Positions 10,380 through 22,215 are shown, numbered from the stretch's first letter. The stretch: DNA of 64,000 nt from Limnoperna fortunei (GCA_944474755.1 OX104112.1:80303756-80367755), one strand, 5' to 3'. Notes: a model not told the origin generated them from the sequence alone. Numbers and translations: made by a program.

Positions 10380-11175
10380 AGTGATAGAAACTGTGTAGTC
10401 AACCATGGGGGGGGGGGGGGGGGGGGGGCAAAGAAAGAGTTAAAGTGGATAGAAACTGTGTAGTCATCAAAGGTGGGGTGTAGAGAAAGAGGTAAAGTGG
10501 ATAGAAACTGTGTAGTCAACCATGGGGGGGGGGGGGGGGCAAAGAAAGAGTTAAAGTGGATAGAAACTGTGTAGTCAACAAAGGTGGGGTGTAGAGAAAG
10601 AGATAAAGTGAATAGAAACTGTGTAGTCAACCATGGGGGGGGGGGGGGGGGGGGTGCAAAGAAAGAGATAAAGTGAATAGAAACTGTGTAGTCAACAAAG
10701 GTGGGGTGTAGAGAAAGAGGTAAAGTGGATAGAAACTGCGTAGTCAACAAAGGAAAGGTGGGGTGTAGAGAAAGAGATAAATAAAGTGGATTGATACAGC
10801 TTATATTGACTACCAGGTTTCTATACACTTCACCCCACCTCAACCAACATCACCCACCTCAACCAACATCACCCACCTCAACCTACATCACCCACCTCAA
10901 CCAACATCACCCACCTCAACAAAGATAGGGCACAGAAAAAGAAGTAAAGTGACAACTGTGTAGTCAACAAGGTGGGGTGCAGAGAAACTGTGTAGTTAAC
11001 ATAAGTGGGATGCAAAGAAAGAGGTAAAGTTGACAGAAACTATGCAGACAACACAGGTGGGTTGCGGAGAAAGAGGTAACATGGATAGATAGAAAATGTG
11101 AAGTCAACACAGTGGGGGTTTAGAGAAAGAAGTAAAGTGACAGAAACTGTGTCGTGAACAAAGTGTAGAGAAAGA
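10380..11175. repeat. Minisatellite with long G-tracts, DDX1 intron
   Basis: Units of about 52-65 bp contain 'agaaactgtgtagtcaac' and 'aggtggggtgtagagaaaga'. In three units 'ccat' is followed by a G-run: 22 G at 10407-10428, 16 G at 10524-10539 and 20 G at 10635-10654. The unit length varies mainly with the G-run. A small inner array with an approximately 20-bp 'cacccacctcaaccaacat' unit lies at about 10832-10920. The 174-residue proline-rich open frame on the minus strand is an artefact of the G-runs. Confidence 0.88.
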
Positions 11176-11179
11176 CGGT

Positions 11180-13195
11180 TAAGAATAATAAATGACCTGT
11201 ACTTAATAATACGATATATTATTACAACACACTAAAATATGAATTTTCTAAAGCAATAAACAACATTGAGAATATTTTTTCTGAAAAAAAGAAACAAATA
11301 TAATATGTCAAACTCAATTTCATTTTCAAATACGTAGATATTTATTACAACCTTAAACAAAATACAATAAGTTTCTACTTCAAATAACTTTATTTTCCTG
11401 TATAGAAGATACATCTAGTCAAACAGAAATGAAAGCAATTACAGTAACAAGTGAATTAAAAGTAGCTTCAGAACGGAAACACCTCCATACTATAACATTA
11501 TAGTATCCTATTGACTTTTATACACGATATCCATCAACATTATTGCTTGGACATAAATCATCCCAGATTTAACCAAATTATACAGCAATTCTTAAAAAGT
11601 GTTAAAATAGATACAGAAAGGACATGAAAAACACATTTAGCAGGCTTTTTACATCCTGATAAATATCTGGCTTCCAGCAAAACTGACTGATATCAAAGGT
11701 TTTGTGGTGTTTCAAAACATTTCAATAAAACATATAGTCTGAATCCAGAAACAAACAGAGTATTTACAGATAATAAATATAGGTTTTAGTTTGGTAGTTA
11801 AAGGATTAGAGACAACCAATAAAAACAGATCATCGAAATAAACCAACTCCTAATAATTAGTACTTCGAGATTCCCCAAAAATACGGTATTTTTGTTTGAA
11901 TTAAGCTTTAAATGATTATTGGGCATATAAGCTATCATCAGGAAGACAAACATACTTTCTATATTCTTTTGTAATAAAAAACAAAAATATAGTTAGGGCA
12001 AAAAGGTATTCATATAACAAACCCTTATCAGTGTTGAGGTAGGTCCACACATATTGGTGTCAATAAGTCAATATAGACCAGATGATACATGATGAGCCTG
12101 TCATCGCTCACTTAAACTACAGTCAGCATTTAGACACAGCTTTCAAACAGTAATCAAAGCTGTATCTACTTTAAAACTTTCATCAAAGCTTTCAGTAGTA
12201 TATATATATATTATTAATCATATATTTCAACAGAATACAATTTTAAAATTTAGTTATTTTTGATAGAAAACTAGAATTCTTCACAGGAACCGGTATAAAG
12301 TCCTATTAGCACAAATTTGCACAATGACCTACTATAATTTCTTCAGAAGATTCTTTTAATGTGGTTTATCATTGTTTTACACAGGATGGTCATTTATGTC
12401 GTTATTTTATCCTGTTATAAAACAATAATAAACCACAGCCTCTGTGAATTATTTCTGAATTAAGCTAAATCAATAGGCAAAACATCTTGGTTATCAATCA
12501 GTTTTTAATTTGATTATATCATAAAATTATTAATTTATAAGTTACAAATGAACGCATGTTCAACTTCCAATATATTGTTTGGATTAATTTATTGCAGTAA
12601 TATACAATAAACTCAGTTCAATTCTGATTCTGGTATAAATAGAATCTATTTACATATACTTAAATGGTTCTGTATTAATACTAATATCATTCATTCATTT
12701 TTAGTTCTTCATAGAACTATTATAATGACAGAAGACTGTAAAGATCTAATGTGAGATAAAAACTATTGGGACAATCCTTAGTAGTAAATGAAGAAATTAA
12801 AAATCAAAGTTCAATCTGCACAACTGGGAAGGTACGTTGCTTACAAGTAATAAAACTGGTATCATATTAAATAAAATGGTGTATGATCAGTTCTTTTACA
12901 GTTAAAAAAAATTGCTAAAATTCCAGTACGTTATGTTGGGTTCATCATACACTGTGTTATTTATATATGAAAAGAGCCTGGAATGCTAACATGACTTATC
13001 AACATGAACTTTTCAACAATATTTGTTTGTATAAGTGGCATTAAAGACAAATTTTAAACACTTTTCCTATACAGTCCTAAAGTTTCCAATTAGCACCAAG
13101 TGAAGAACCACTCAAGCAATATTCTGCATTACTTGGTTAATGGGTTAGATGATATCTGGAAAGTACTTCCTATATGGTGCAATGTTAAGATATTT
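11180..13195 (-). other. DDX1 intron, AT-rich, one foldback remnant
   Basis: This is the long intron between the exons at 9561-9633 and 14393-14466. Apart from the foldback copy at 12360-12450 and a short AT run near 12200-12210, no structured repeat or coding sequence was seen. Confidence 0.5.
12360..12450. mobile_element. Deleted copy of the 48546-48693 foldback element
   Basis: The left arm 'gtggtttatcattgttttac' and the phrase 'ggtcatttatgtcgttattt' are followed directly by a right arm 'aaaacaataataaaccacag' and 'cctctgtgaatt'. The same arms occur in the complete foldback at 48546-48693. The middle and part of one arm are lost here. Confidence 0.75.
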
Positions 13196-13350
13196 AAGGA
13201 TTGTTTTCAATTGCTGGTTAGATAATTGGATATAAACGACTTTGGGTCGATTTATGCTGAATAAACCGCGAAGCGGTTGATGTTGCAGCGTAAATCGATC
13301 CAAAGTCGTTTATATCCAATAATCTAACCAACAATTGAAAACAAACCTTA
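13196..13350. mobile_element. Foldback element with arms of about 55 bp
   Basis: The left arm starts 'ttgttttcaattgctggtta' and includes 'ggatataaacgactttgg'. The right arm is its near-perfect inverse and ends 'aaccaacaattgaaaacaa'. The roughly 35-bp loop contains a second small palindrome, 'accgcgaagcggt'. There is no coding capacity. It resembles a MITE but no target duplication is clear. It lies in the DDX1 intron. Confidence 0.88.
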
Positions 13351-14392
13351 TATTTTAAATTCTATAGTAAAAATGAAGTAACAAGAACAATATTTTACAA
13401 GTAATCAAATAATATTTGCAATTCACAATTTTAGAGTCGTCACTTGTTGTTTGTGGAATAACTCATGTATAGTCAACGTCATCAGTACATCTTATTGTGA
13501 CGTCACAATCAGTCACGTGCTGAAAAACCAAGTTAGGTTATTCGAAATAACCAACTTTGCTCATGTATTGAGTATTTAAACGAAATTAAAATATTTGTTT
13601 TTACTGTGGTGGCCACTTTGGATATAGATTACACAAAATAGGTACCGCCTTCAGCAAATGTCCTGAAAAATGACTAAGCAGTCCCAATTGTAAAAATCAA
13701 TTGTAAAAACCATGAATAACAAAAAATTAATGACGTCTTAGGCGATTATTTGATTGTAAAAGGTGTGAAGATCGAAACCATTTCTGTAAAATGCTCAGCT
13801 TGATCTTTAAAGATATAATCCTTAATAATTAACCTAAATGTCATCAATTGTATTTATGTACGTCATTGTCGGTAAATTTGTTGAAATTGGTTTTAATTAA
13901 TTACAATATACACCAAGAAATTGCTATAAAATCCTAGTCGAGGTCAGTGACACATTTCCCTCAAAATCGATAGGCTTCTTACCCACCTAATATGAAACTA
14001 TATCCAAAAGTTTCCTTGAAATTAAATGCAAACTTTTTGAGTTCTTGTCTGGAAATGCCTTTTATTTTAATTTAACACATTTCCCGAAAATTTGATTGGC
14101 TTCTAACCAACTTGATACGTTAAAACATCCCAAAGTTTCATTGAAATTAGATGTACCTGTTAAGCATTTTGAAATATCATCAGGAAACAAAAATTAGACA
14201 GACGGACAGACAGACTTATGGACATGAGACCACTATATTTCCCCTGACTCTCACAAATGCAAGGCACATATGTTGTTTCTGTTTTAACACTTGCGTATGG
14301 AAACATTGCTCTATCTACATTTTTACCTATAAAGATTAACAAAAGGTCATGTTAAATTATACAACAAATCTGAAGGTTTGATATATACACAC
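13351..14392 (-). other. DDX1 intron with repeat traces
   Basis: Around 13610-13690 the phrases 'gattacacaaaataggtacc' and 'aaatgtcctgaaaaatgac' match family E (36040-36520, 54830-55190). A 'gacagacggacagacagac' tail sits at 14197-14215. A TGACGTCA palindrome (cAMP-response type) is at 13499-13506, but nothing suggests a promoter here. Confidence 0.45.
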
Positions 14393-14466
14393 CTTAAATT
14401 TTTCAAGATTACTTTTCCTTTCTTGTGGTTTTCTGTCACCATGAAGACAAACGCAACTAAATTTTC
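14393..14466 (-). CDS. DDX1: DDX1 exon encoding [20 protein letters not shown]
   Basis: This 74-nt exon starts with two bases that complete a glycine codon from the upstream exon, then reads [20 protein letters not shown] and [14 protein letters not shown] is the DDX1 form of the conserved helicase block between motifs IV and V, where other DEAD-box proteins have a HG-x-x-x-Q-x-x-R pattern. The acceptor follows a T-run ('ttttttttcag') and the donor begins 'gtgtgtat'. It ends on a codon boundary, matching the exon at 9561-9633. Confidence 0.93.
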
Positions 14467-16370
14467 CTGAAAAAAAAAGATTTGTGATTAACAGCTATGA
14501 GATACACAAGCTTACCTTAACCTGTACAGTGTACCTATTGAAGAGATTATGGCTGGTTGTTATGTTCTTCTCTAACATTATAACATCGTTTCCATATATT
14601 TCTCAAGTTCTTTTAATATAGTTGGGATTTTATGGCTTTGCCAGACAATCTGTATAATGTTACGATATTAATTACACCAGTAAATATTATTTCATAGCTG
14701 TTATAAAACAGAAACAGATTACTTAGTGAGTCTCTAAAAAAACATAGCAATTTATTTTTGTTGTGACGTTTTATTTTCAGTTTAAAAGTTTAGTTTATTA
14801 ATAACACCTACAATAGCAAATTTATTGATTAGCACAAATCAACTTAACAGTAGGCAAGGACAAATTGTCATTTAAGGTCAGGACAGCGTTCACTGAATTT
14901 TGTTTGTTTTAACACCACTTTAGCATTTTTTTAGCTATAATCAAGTTTTTTTTTATCTGTCTTAACCATTCTGCAAAAGAGGGCTACCATTTTATTTAGA
15001 AATAATTAAATTCCTTTCATAAGTGAATACAACTGTTTTACCAAACATCAAGTTTATGTTGTTGTTGTTTTTGAATTGTTTAAGATAAACACCAGTTATT
15101 TGTACCATAAGAAGCAAAATAACTTGTTATCAAAGAATCATAGTGAGCATGCTCTCATAACCAACACGCCCACATTCTTATCAAGTTTCATAAATTCAGA
15201 TCTGTAGTTTCTAAGGAGAAGCACTTAAGAGTTGTTTCATACATATATTTTGAAAAGGTTTTGAGTTAATAGAACATGACTCGTACAAAGACCACAAAGT
15301 GAGTGTGCTCACATACAACACACGGCCCCATACCATAAATTTGTCATCTTAGTATTTCATGTTCAAGAGTAGGCTACCAGTTATAATTAGTCAACCAAAC
15401 CTGATGGCAGCATATGTCTTGTAAACCAAGAGGAAATATTTAGCTGCCAATTTCTTAGATTCTTCACAAGTCATATGGCAATGTCTACTATTCAAATGTC
15501 TTTATTACAGCTGTGTTACTAAGCTTTTAATGAATTATTCATTAATTAGATATTTGAAAAAAAAAAATTATTAAGTAAAAAAATGAGTTAATGTTCTCAT
15601 TTGTGCTGTCTGTTAATGATTAGTTTGACTGTATTAAACAAAGTTGATTCATGAATGTACCACAATGTTAGATTGATATTCATTGTTAAAATCACAAATT
15701 AAAAAAAAACAGATATCAAGAAATTAAAAAAAAAGTCTTCTGCTGACTCCATTATCATTATATGGATTCAAGACTTATAATTCAATTTCATTTTAAATAC
15801 AACATCATCAATATTAGTTACTGTCTGTACACTACCATACATATCATAGTCTGAAATAGAAGGACAGATGGATTATGGGATTTTCTATTTAGATTTAACA
15901 ATTAATGCTTTATTTACATAAGCAATCAGTGGTAGTGAACATCTGTAATTCTGGTGCTTGTCATTGTATAAACAAGTGTGGACTGTGGGCATTTGCTGGT
16001 GATAGCCCTGCTTTCACAACTATGAGTCAAAATCTAGTATTCGGTAAACATGAAGTAGATGACCAAGGAGCATAAAATGGCTATACACCATATGGTACTA
16101 TAGAATAAGGCATATATTCAAAATATCAGGCTTCTGCATCCTACAGTTGCTTAGAAAACTGTGACAGAAATTTTTGTTATGGATGGAGAAACAGATGAAT
16201 GGACAAACAGACAAGGGTAAAACAGTATACCCCCCTCTTGTTCGAAGCGGTGTATAATTAGCAAAACGTGACAAGGCAGAAAGTTCACAAAAAAATTTGA
16301 AACTGAAAACACATTTGTATATGAAAGGGATATGCTGGTAAGTAATGTTCATGCAATATGATCTTAACTC
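14467..16370 (-). other. DDX1 intron with small repeat fragments
   Basis: A SINE tail fragment lies near 14899-14945 ('tttgtttgttttaacaccac'). Two diverged family D units lie at about 15110-15260 and 15280-15380 ('gtgagcatgctctcataacc', 'gtgagtgtgctcacatacaa'), matching 29230-29488. The rest is AT-rich with no gene seen. Confidence 0.5.
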
Positions 16371-17545
16371 TTTACTGTCTTACCACACCCTAATGGATTA
16401 ATTATTATGACTCACAATTATATGTCTTACCATACCCTAATGGCCTGTCATTATCGTACAATTTTTTCTGTCTTACCATAACCCTAATGGCCTGTCATTA
16501 TCGTACAATTTTTTCTGTCTTACCATAACCCTAATGGCCTGTCTTCATCGTACAATTTTCTCTGTCTTACCATACCCCTAATGGCCTGTCATTATCGTAC
16601 AATTTTTTCTGTCTTACTATACCCTTAATGGCCTGTCATTATTGTACAATTTTCTGTCTGACCATACCCTTAATGGCCTGTCATCATCATACAATTTCCT
16701 CTGTCTTACCATACCCCTAATGGCCTGTCTTCATCGTACAATTTTCTCTGTCTTACCATACCCCTAAAGGCTGTCATCACTGTACAACTTTCTCTGTCTT
16801 ACCATACCCCTAAAGGCCTGTCATCATTGTACAATTTTCTCTCTCTTACCATACCCCTAAAGGCTTGCCATTATCATACAATTTTCTTTGTCTTACCATA
16901 CCCTTAATGACCTGTCATCGTTGTACAATTTTCTCTGTCTTACCATACCCCTAATGGCATGTCTTCATCGTACAATTTTCTGTCTTACCATACCCCTAAA
17001 GGCTTGTCATCATTGTACAATTTTCTCTGTCTTACCATACCCCTTATGGCCTATCTTCATCGTACAATTTTCTCTCTTACAAAATGACTAATGGCCTGTC
17101 ATTATCCTCCTACCATACCCCTAATGGCCTGTCATTATCGTCCTACCATACCCCTAATGGCCTGTCATTAAGGTACAATTTTTCCTGTCTTACAATACCC
17201 CTAATGTCCTGTCATTATTTTTACAATTTTCTTTGGCTTACCATACCCTAAAGGCCTGTCATTATTGTACAATTTTCTTTGGGTTACCATACCCCTAATA
17301 ACCTGTCATTATTGTACAATTTTCTCTGTCTTACCATATCCCTAATGACCTGTTATTATCTTTTGTCTTACCCTAGCCTAATGGCTTGTCATGACTTACA
17401 ATTTTCTCTGTTTTACCCTTGCCTAATGGCCTGTCATGACTTACAAATTTCTCTGTTTTACTACACCCTAACATTACTTGCACATTTCTCTGTCTTACCA
17501 CACACTAATGGCCTAACATGACTAACCTCCATCTCGCCATATTCT
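16371..17545. repeat. Minisatellite of about 46-48 bp units
   Basis: Each unit reads close to 'ctgtcttaccatacccctaa' then 'tggcctgtcattatcgtaca' and 'atttt'. About 24 units are present, increasingly irregular after 17340. On the minus strand the units contain pyrimidine- and purine-rich stretches but no open coding structure. The array lies in the DDX1 intron upstream of the exon at 14393-14466. Confidence 0.9.
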
Positions 17546-17667
17546 AATGGCCTACAGTGGCTTTTCTTTTCCACTGCCACAACTTTGTGATCCCTGTTTT
17601 TGTTGAAATTTTTTCACTTTCTCTGCTGTCTACTTTATTTTATTTCCAAAGTCTTGTCTAAGTAGCA

Positions 17668-18066
17668 GGGGAGCATCTGTCATGTCTGACAAGAGGTCTG
17701 GAAAGCATCTGTAATGTCTGGCAAAAGGTCTGGAGAGCATCTGTCATGTCTGACAAGAGGTCTGGAGAGCATCTGTCATGTCTGACAAGAGGTCCGGAGA
17801 GCATCTGCCATGTCTGACAAGAGGTCTGGAGAGCATCTGTCATGTCTGACAAGAGGTCTGGAGAGCATCTGTCATGTCTGACAAGAGGTCTGAAGAGCAT
17901 CTGTCATGTCTGACAAGAGGTCTGGAGAGCAGGTCATGTCTGACAAGAGGTCTGGAGAGCATCTGTCATGTCTGACTAGAGGCCTGGAGAGCATCTGTCA
18001 AGTCTGACTGGAGGTTTGGAGAGCATGTCATATCTGACAAGAGGTCTGGAGAGCATCTGTCATGTC
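17668..18066. repeat. 32-bp tandem array, about 12 units, near DDX1 exon
   Basis: The unit is 'gtctggagagcatctgtcat' plus 'gtctgacaagag'. Some units are shortened (near 17930 and 18025). The array ends about 235 bp from the donor side of the DDX1 exon at 18302-18448. High unit identity suggests it varies in copy number between individuals. The open frame on the minus strand is repeat-made. Confidence 0.92.
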
Positions 18067-18301
18067 TTTCCTTTGTTATGTCTAATCTGTTGATCTGTCA
18101 TGCCTTATTGCTCTTCTTTACCTTTTTTTGCAAAAGAAAACTTTTCCTCTCATATATCCTGCTCATACTGTCACCAATACCCATGTCAAAATTTTCACTG
18201 CCATGTTTTCCTTTACCTAGCATTCCCTACCTTGTCCTAGTTTTCTTGCCTTTAAGGATTAATTCCCTTATTATGTGTATTGCTGGCTTTAAATGTCTTA
18301 C

Positions 18302-18448
18302 CTCTTCCCTTTTCTTCCAGATATTTTTCTAGATTGTCACAGTCTATTTTGGTCCTACAGAAGATAATTGCTTGGTCCATTTTATGTTCTTCCAGTGCAG
18401 TGATAACATATTCTCCTTTTAGTATCTTCACAGCTTCTGAGTAGGTTT
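18302..18448 (-). CDS. DDX1: DDX1 exon with helicase motif IV
   Basis: This 147-nt exon is the most upstream DDX1 exon found. It starts by completing a glutamate codon and reads [20 protein letters not shown], then [20 protein letters not shown] and KYLEEKGR plus a split glycine. The A-I-I-F-C-R-T stretch is motif IV, and the whole segment is characteristic of DDX1, a DEAD-box RNA helicase with an inserted SPRY domain. In animals DDX1 works in the RTCB tRNA-ligase complex and in RNA-DNA hybrid and RNA processing. The acceptor is 'tattttag' and the donor 'gtaagac'. The five exons found form a continuous phase chain. DEAD motif, SPRY and N-terminal exons were not found upstream. Confidence 0.94.
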
Positions 18449-18519
18449 CTAAAATATAAACATTGATTATGTTCAAAAACAAAATTTTGTTGCTGCAAAA
18501 ACTAGATTTCAGGGAGACC

Positions 18520-18974
18520 GTATCCATCTCTGTGGGCTCTGCCATCCCTGAGGTCAAGGTCAAAGGTCATTAACCATGGTATGCGACACATGGCCTTGAT
18601 GTTATCTACCGACATTCTAAATACATGTATCAAAATCCTACCTCAAAAGATAAAAAAATTACAGCCTGGACATGAATTTGTCATTCAGAAAACAATAATG
18701 TGACCTATAGATCAAAGTTCAAGATCAAAGGTCAGCAACCACGGTATGCGACATTGCCTTGATATTATCAACCCACATTCCAAATATCAAAAGCCTACCT
18801 CAAACGATAAAAAAATTACAGACCGGACATAAATTTGTCATTCAGAATGCAATAATGTGACCTATGGACAAAGTTCAAGGTCAAAGGTGATCAACCATGG
18901 TATGCGACACATCGCCTTGATATTATCTACCAACATTCCAAATATCAAAAACCTACCTCAAAAGATAAAAAAAG

Positions 18975-18975
<1 letters not shown>
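18520..18975. repeat. Family H repeat, three tandem units of about 160 bp
   Basis: Units share 'caaaggtcattaaccatggt', 'atgcgacacatggccttgat', 'caaaaacctacctcaaaaga' and 'gacatgaatttgtcattcag'. The first unit carries three AGGTCA half-sites in a row (18551-18569). The last unit ends in a (TA)n tract. A single diverged unit lies at 4850-5010. No coding content. Confidence 0.8.

Positions 18976-19016
<41 letters not shown>
18975..19016. repeat. (TA)n microsatellite
   Basis: An uninterrupted TA/AT run of about 42 bp at the end of the family H array. Confidence 0.97.
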
Positions 19017-19018
<2 letters not shown>

Positions 19019-19375
19019 AACAAAAACCTGACAATTAAAAAATACAGTAATCACAAACAATAAATCCTCCAAGGACAAACAGATAGACGTAATTTATTGG
19101 CTTGGATCATGTTTATATGCTTGTTTAAGGGAGTCATTAATGAGCTCAGCATTATGATAAATACAAGTATGGAAGTAAAGAAAGACAATAGCAACATAAA
19201 ATAATGAGACAAAAAGCTTCCCTTATCATTACAGTCTTATCTTTAAAATTCTTGTAATTACTCAAAAGTCATTGATTCTATTTAAAATAACACAGATCTG
19301 TGCCAATAACTCACTAAATGTTTCTATGTATTATTCAATTTTGTAGAACATTACAGATAACAGGTGTCATAAAAA

Positions 19376-19715
19376 TGAATTTTTTTGCAAATTACATCCG
19401 GACCAACGGACCAACGAAGAGTGGCAAGATAAGATGTTACACCAAATTAATCAACAAGTGTCTTTATATGTATGTTTTACACACACCTAAAAATTCATTT
19501 GAATACAAACATTAACAAATGGTTTTTTGGTAGTAATAGATTTAAATTTCCAAAGAATCTGTCAATTTCCTGGCGATTAATTCGGTGTAACATCTTATCT
19601 CGCCACTCTTCATTGGTCTGGATGTAATTTGCAAAAAATTCTTTCGAGAGTGTTATGCAAGATAAAATATTAAATACCTGTATTTCTTTGAATGTGTAAA
19701 TCTATTACCAATAAC
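19376..19715. mobile_element. Complex inverted-repeat element
   Basis: The left arm at about 19377-19455 includes 'ttgcaaattacatccggacc' and 'gtggcaagataagatgttac'. The inverse lies at about 19570-19645 ('gtaacatcttatctcgccac', 'ggatgtaatttgcaaaaaat'). A second inverted pair overlaps it: 'tggtagtaatagattt' near 19529 and 'aaatctattacca' near 19698. No protein is encoded; a MITE or nested foldback is likely. Target duplications are unclear. Confidence 0.75.
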
Positions 19716-19917
19716 ATATTCTTTGTTAAAATAAAAAAAAAATTAAAAAAAACAAAAAAACCAGAAATAACATTTTTCTGTAAGTGTCCAATTTCTGGTA
19801 CAGATGAGCTCACACTCTTTGCTTTATCCAATCAAAGCGTCTGATACTAGAAAATTAAAAATAACAATGTTCTTGTTTAATGCTCTTGTTACAGGTGTTT
19901 TGATTGGATGTTATATT

Positions 19918-20062
19918 GTCAACACTGAGGTTGCAGGTTTGATTCTCACTACAGGCAGTTAAGATTGCCAGTTATCCTACAGAAGGTCAGGTTTTCTTTG
20001 GCTTCTTCCACGAATAAAAACTGCCATTATATAGCTGAAAGTTGCATTAAATAACATTAAAA
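19918..20062 (+). mobile_element. SINE fragment without intact head
   Basis: The sequence 'caacactgaggttgcaggtt' with 'tgattctcact' (degenerate B-box) is followed by the family's body and tail ('gccagttatcctacagaagg', 'tatagctgaaagttgcatta'). The A-box part is missing. Confidence 0.65.
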
Positions 20063-20094
20063 CTAGAAAAACTTCAAGCAATACTCACTAATTG

Positions 20095-20545
20095 ATACCC
20101 TGCTTCCCAATTTTGAAAACATCTGGGTAGACGGAGTTGATTACACAAAACAAGTACCCTCTATATCAAAAGAATGGCAGTTCATGTTATTTTATGAGGA
20201 ACCCGAAATATCATTCCAATAACAATGTGAAATATCAGGTGCACAATTGCATTTAGTAACATAGATTCTGTCAAAGCTTCATCAAATTCCATTCAGTGGT
20301 GTAGGTGGAGTTGCAGATAAAACAGGGTTACCCAGCCTTCTCCCCCCTTTTCAAAGAATGGCAAAATCCATTTTATTCTATAGGAAACCCCAAATGTTAT
20401 TCTGATCAAAATGTTAGATATCAGGTGCAAAATGGCATTATGCGACAAAGATTCTGTGTAAGTTTCATTAAATTCCATTCAGTAATGTAAGTTGAGTTGC
20501 GTATAAGAGAAAGTGTAAAGATGGATGCCGCAGCTGACGCTAAAG
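20095..20545. repeat. Family E-type repeat, two units of about 210 bp
   Basis: Both units contain 'aatatcaggtgcacaattgc' or a close variant, an 'agattctgt' block, and 'aaattccattcagt'. The first starts 'gggtagacggagttgattac', as in family E at 36040-36520. Open frames on both strands here do not resemble proteins. Confidence 0.55.
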
Positions 20546-20819
20546 TGGGGTACAACAAACAAACAATGAATGTCCGATATTAAACTTACAATGGAGAGTC
20601 TATAGGTTATTGTGATTTGAAAGATGTTGGTTGATGGAAGAAATATGTACTTTCACACGTTGATGGGAAAACATTCTTGATCTTGATGTAAGAACATGAT
20701 AATCTTGTCTGTTTTCCCCAAGTATGTAAGTATATTGCTATAAGTCTAACAGCAGTGTAATCTATTACATTTTCAAGATAATAACCAAAAAAACACCCAA
20801 TATAATTCATACAAACAGT

Positions 20820-21200
20820 CATTCAAGGGCAACAACTCCTATAAGGAGATAACTGACAATTTTATAATGTTTGTTTTACACATTGCTTTGCTAATACTTT
20901 TTCTCTTTACAGTTTCTCATTATTTATTTTAGTTTTCAAGGCAATTATTTCAAAAATGTTAAAATACAACAAAATTAGACATTTAAGGGCAATATCTACT
21001 ATGAGAAGTATGACAATTTTTGTGTTGACTTTTTTGTAGATCTGGTATTGCTAATATTTTTTTGCTTTTTAGTTTTTTTTCTGTCTAATAGTTTTAAAAA
21101 TAACAGTAAAAAAATGAGAAAGTGTCTTAAAAGGCAATTACTCCTCCAATGAATGCAGTATTTTAATATCTTTAACTATTTTAGAGATAAAAGGCTTTTT
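20820..21200. repeat. Family I repeat, diverged tandem units
   Basis: Units of about 150-165 bp begin 'aagggcaacaactcctataa' or variants and share 'gacaatttt' and a T-rich middle. Related units lie at 43330-43750 and 46730-47040. Confidence 0.55.
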
Positions 21201-21913
21201 CCCCGGATTTGATATTTTTACCTCATTCTTGATCACTGCAGGAATTTGGTATTAGTTCCTAATCTCCATGTCTTTCAATTTTAATAGATATAAACTTTAA
21301 CTCTTATAAAAAAGATTAAGCTGCCAGTGACTGTAATGGATAGAAAGTTAATGATCATGTTTTTACTGATGTCCAATAAAGGACACTACTGACATCGGAA
21401 ATTGAATCATACTATGAAGGACTTGGTGAAATCATGGTCAAAGATCTGTGTCTAACCAAGTGTGAATTTGGTAATCATAGAGAATTTATACAGATAAAAA
21501 TCGTCGGATGAATATGAGTTATACCCTGGTAAATCATCTACTTAATCTCTGGAGAGAATTATACACTGGCCTCTTTTAAATAACCACCATTTATTGACAA
21601 GGACTGCACAAGTTCCAAGTTCTTGCAACATAATCTACGGTGAGGCTTGTGCCACAAATAAAACCTGGATGTCATAATAACACCAATAAATGAGGATAAT
21701 TGCAAATGAAAAAAAACTATCATGTATTACCCACATCTGCATATAGTTAAAAAATGTGTACATTACTGACATCACTAGGTCATCATATTATTAAAGAGTA
21801 ACAAATTTTCACATATTTGGTGAAAAAATATACTCTTAGCAATAACTATTCTAAAGACTTAACTAAACTAAAGACTATATTCTACTAATGGCTGTAATAC
21901 TAATAAATTATGA
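21201..21913. other. Unassigned AT-rich sequence
   Basis: No gene, RNA gene or structured repeat was recognised between the family I units and the palindrome-rich element at 21914. Confidence 0.45.
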
Positions 21914-21957
21914 CCCATCCCTAGAGTTTCCATGATAATAGGTTGTTCCATGTTAAA

Positions 21958-22215
21958 ATAAATAATTTTCCATGGTTTTCCATGGAATTCCATGGAAAAT
22001 TGTCCATGTTGAGCGGTGAGAAATATATTTCCATGGAAAGTTATTAAACCATGGCAAAAATTCCATGGAATTCCATGGAAAAAGAAATTGATATGGCATG
22101 GAAATGGACTTGGAAATTTTAATACATGGAAACTATCATGGAAAGTAGAACTTTAATCAAATTAAGCATGGAACATCATGGAATCTTTGGACTTAGAAAA
22201 ATTTTTGCATGGAAC
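21958..22215. repeat. Left CCATGG palindrome cluster
   Basis: Repeated 'ttccatggaattccatggaa' palindromes and half-palindromes, then two direct copies of 'gcatggaacatcatggaatc' near 22168 and 22208. The sequence can fold into many alternative hairpins. Confidence 0.85.

Noticed and set aside
10319..10843. 174-residue proline-run open frame on the minus strand
   Set aside because: Produced by G-runs and the intronic minisatellite; no start context or family resemblance.
12081..12110. Possible hammerhead ribozyme core ('tgatgag')
   Set aside because: The second conserved block (GAAAC) is not at the required distance and the stems do not pair.
13499..13506. TGACGTCA site as a promoter element
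   Set aside because: It sits deep in a DDX1 intron with no gene start nearby; a single 8-bp match is expected by chance.
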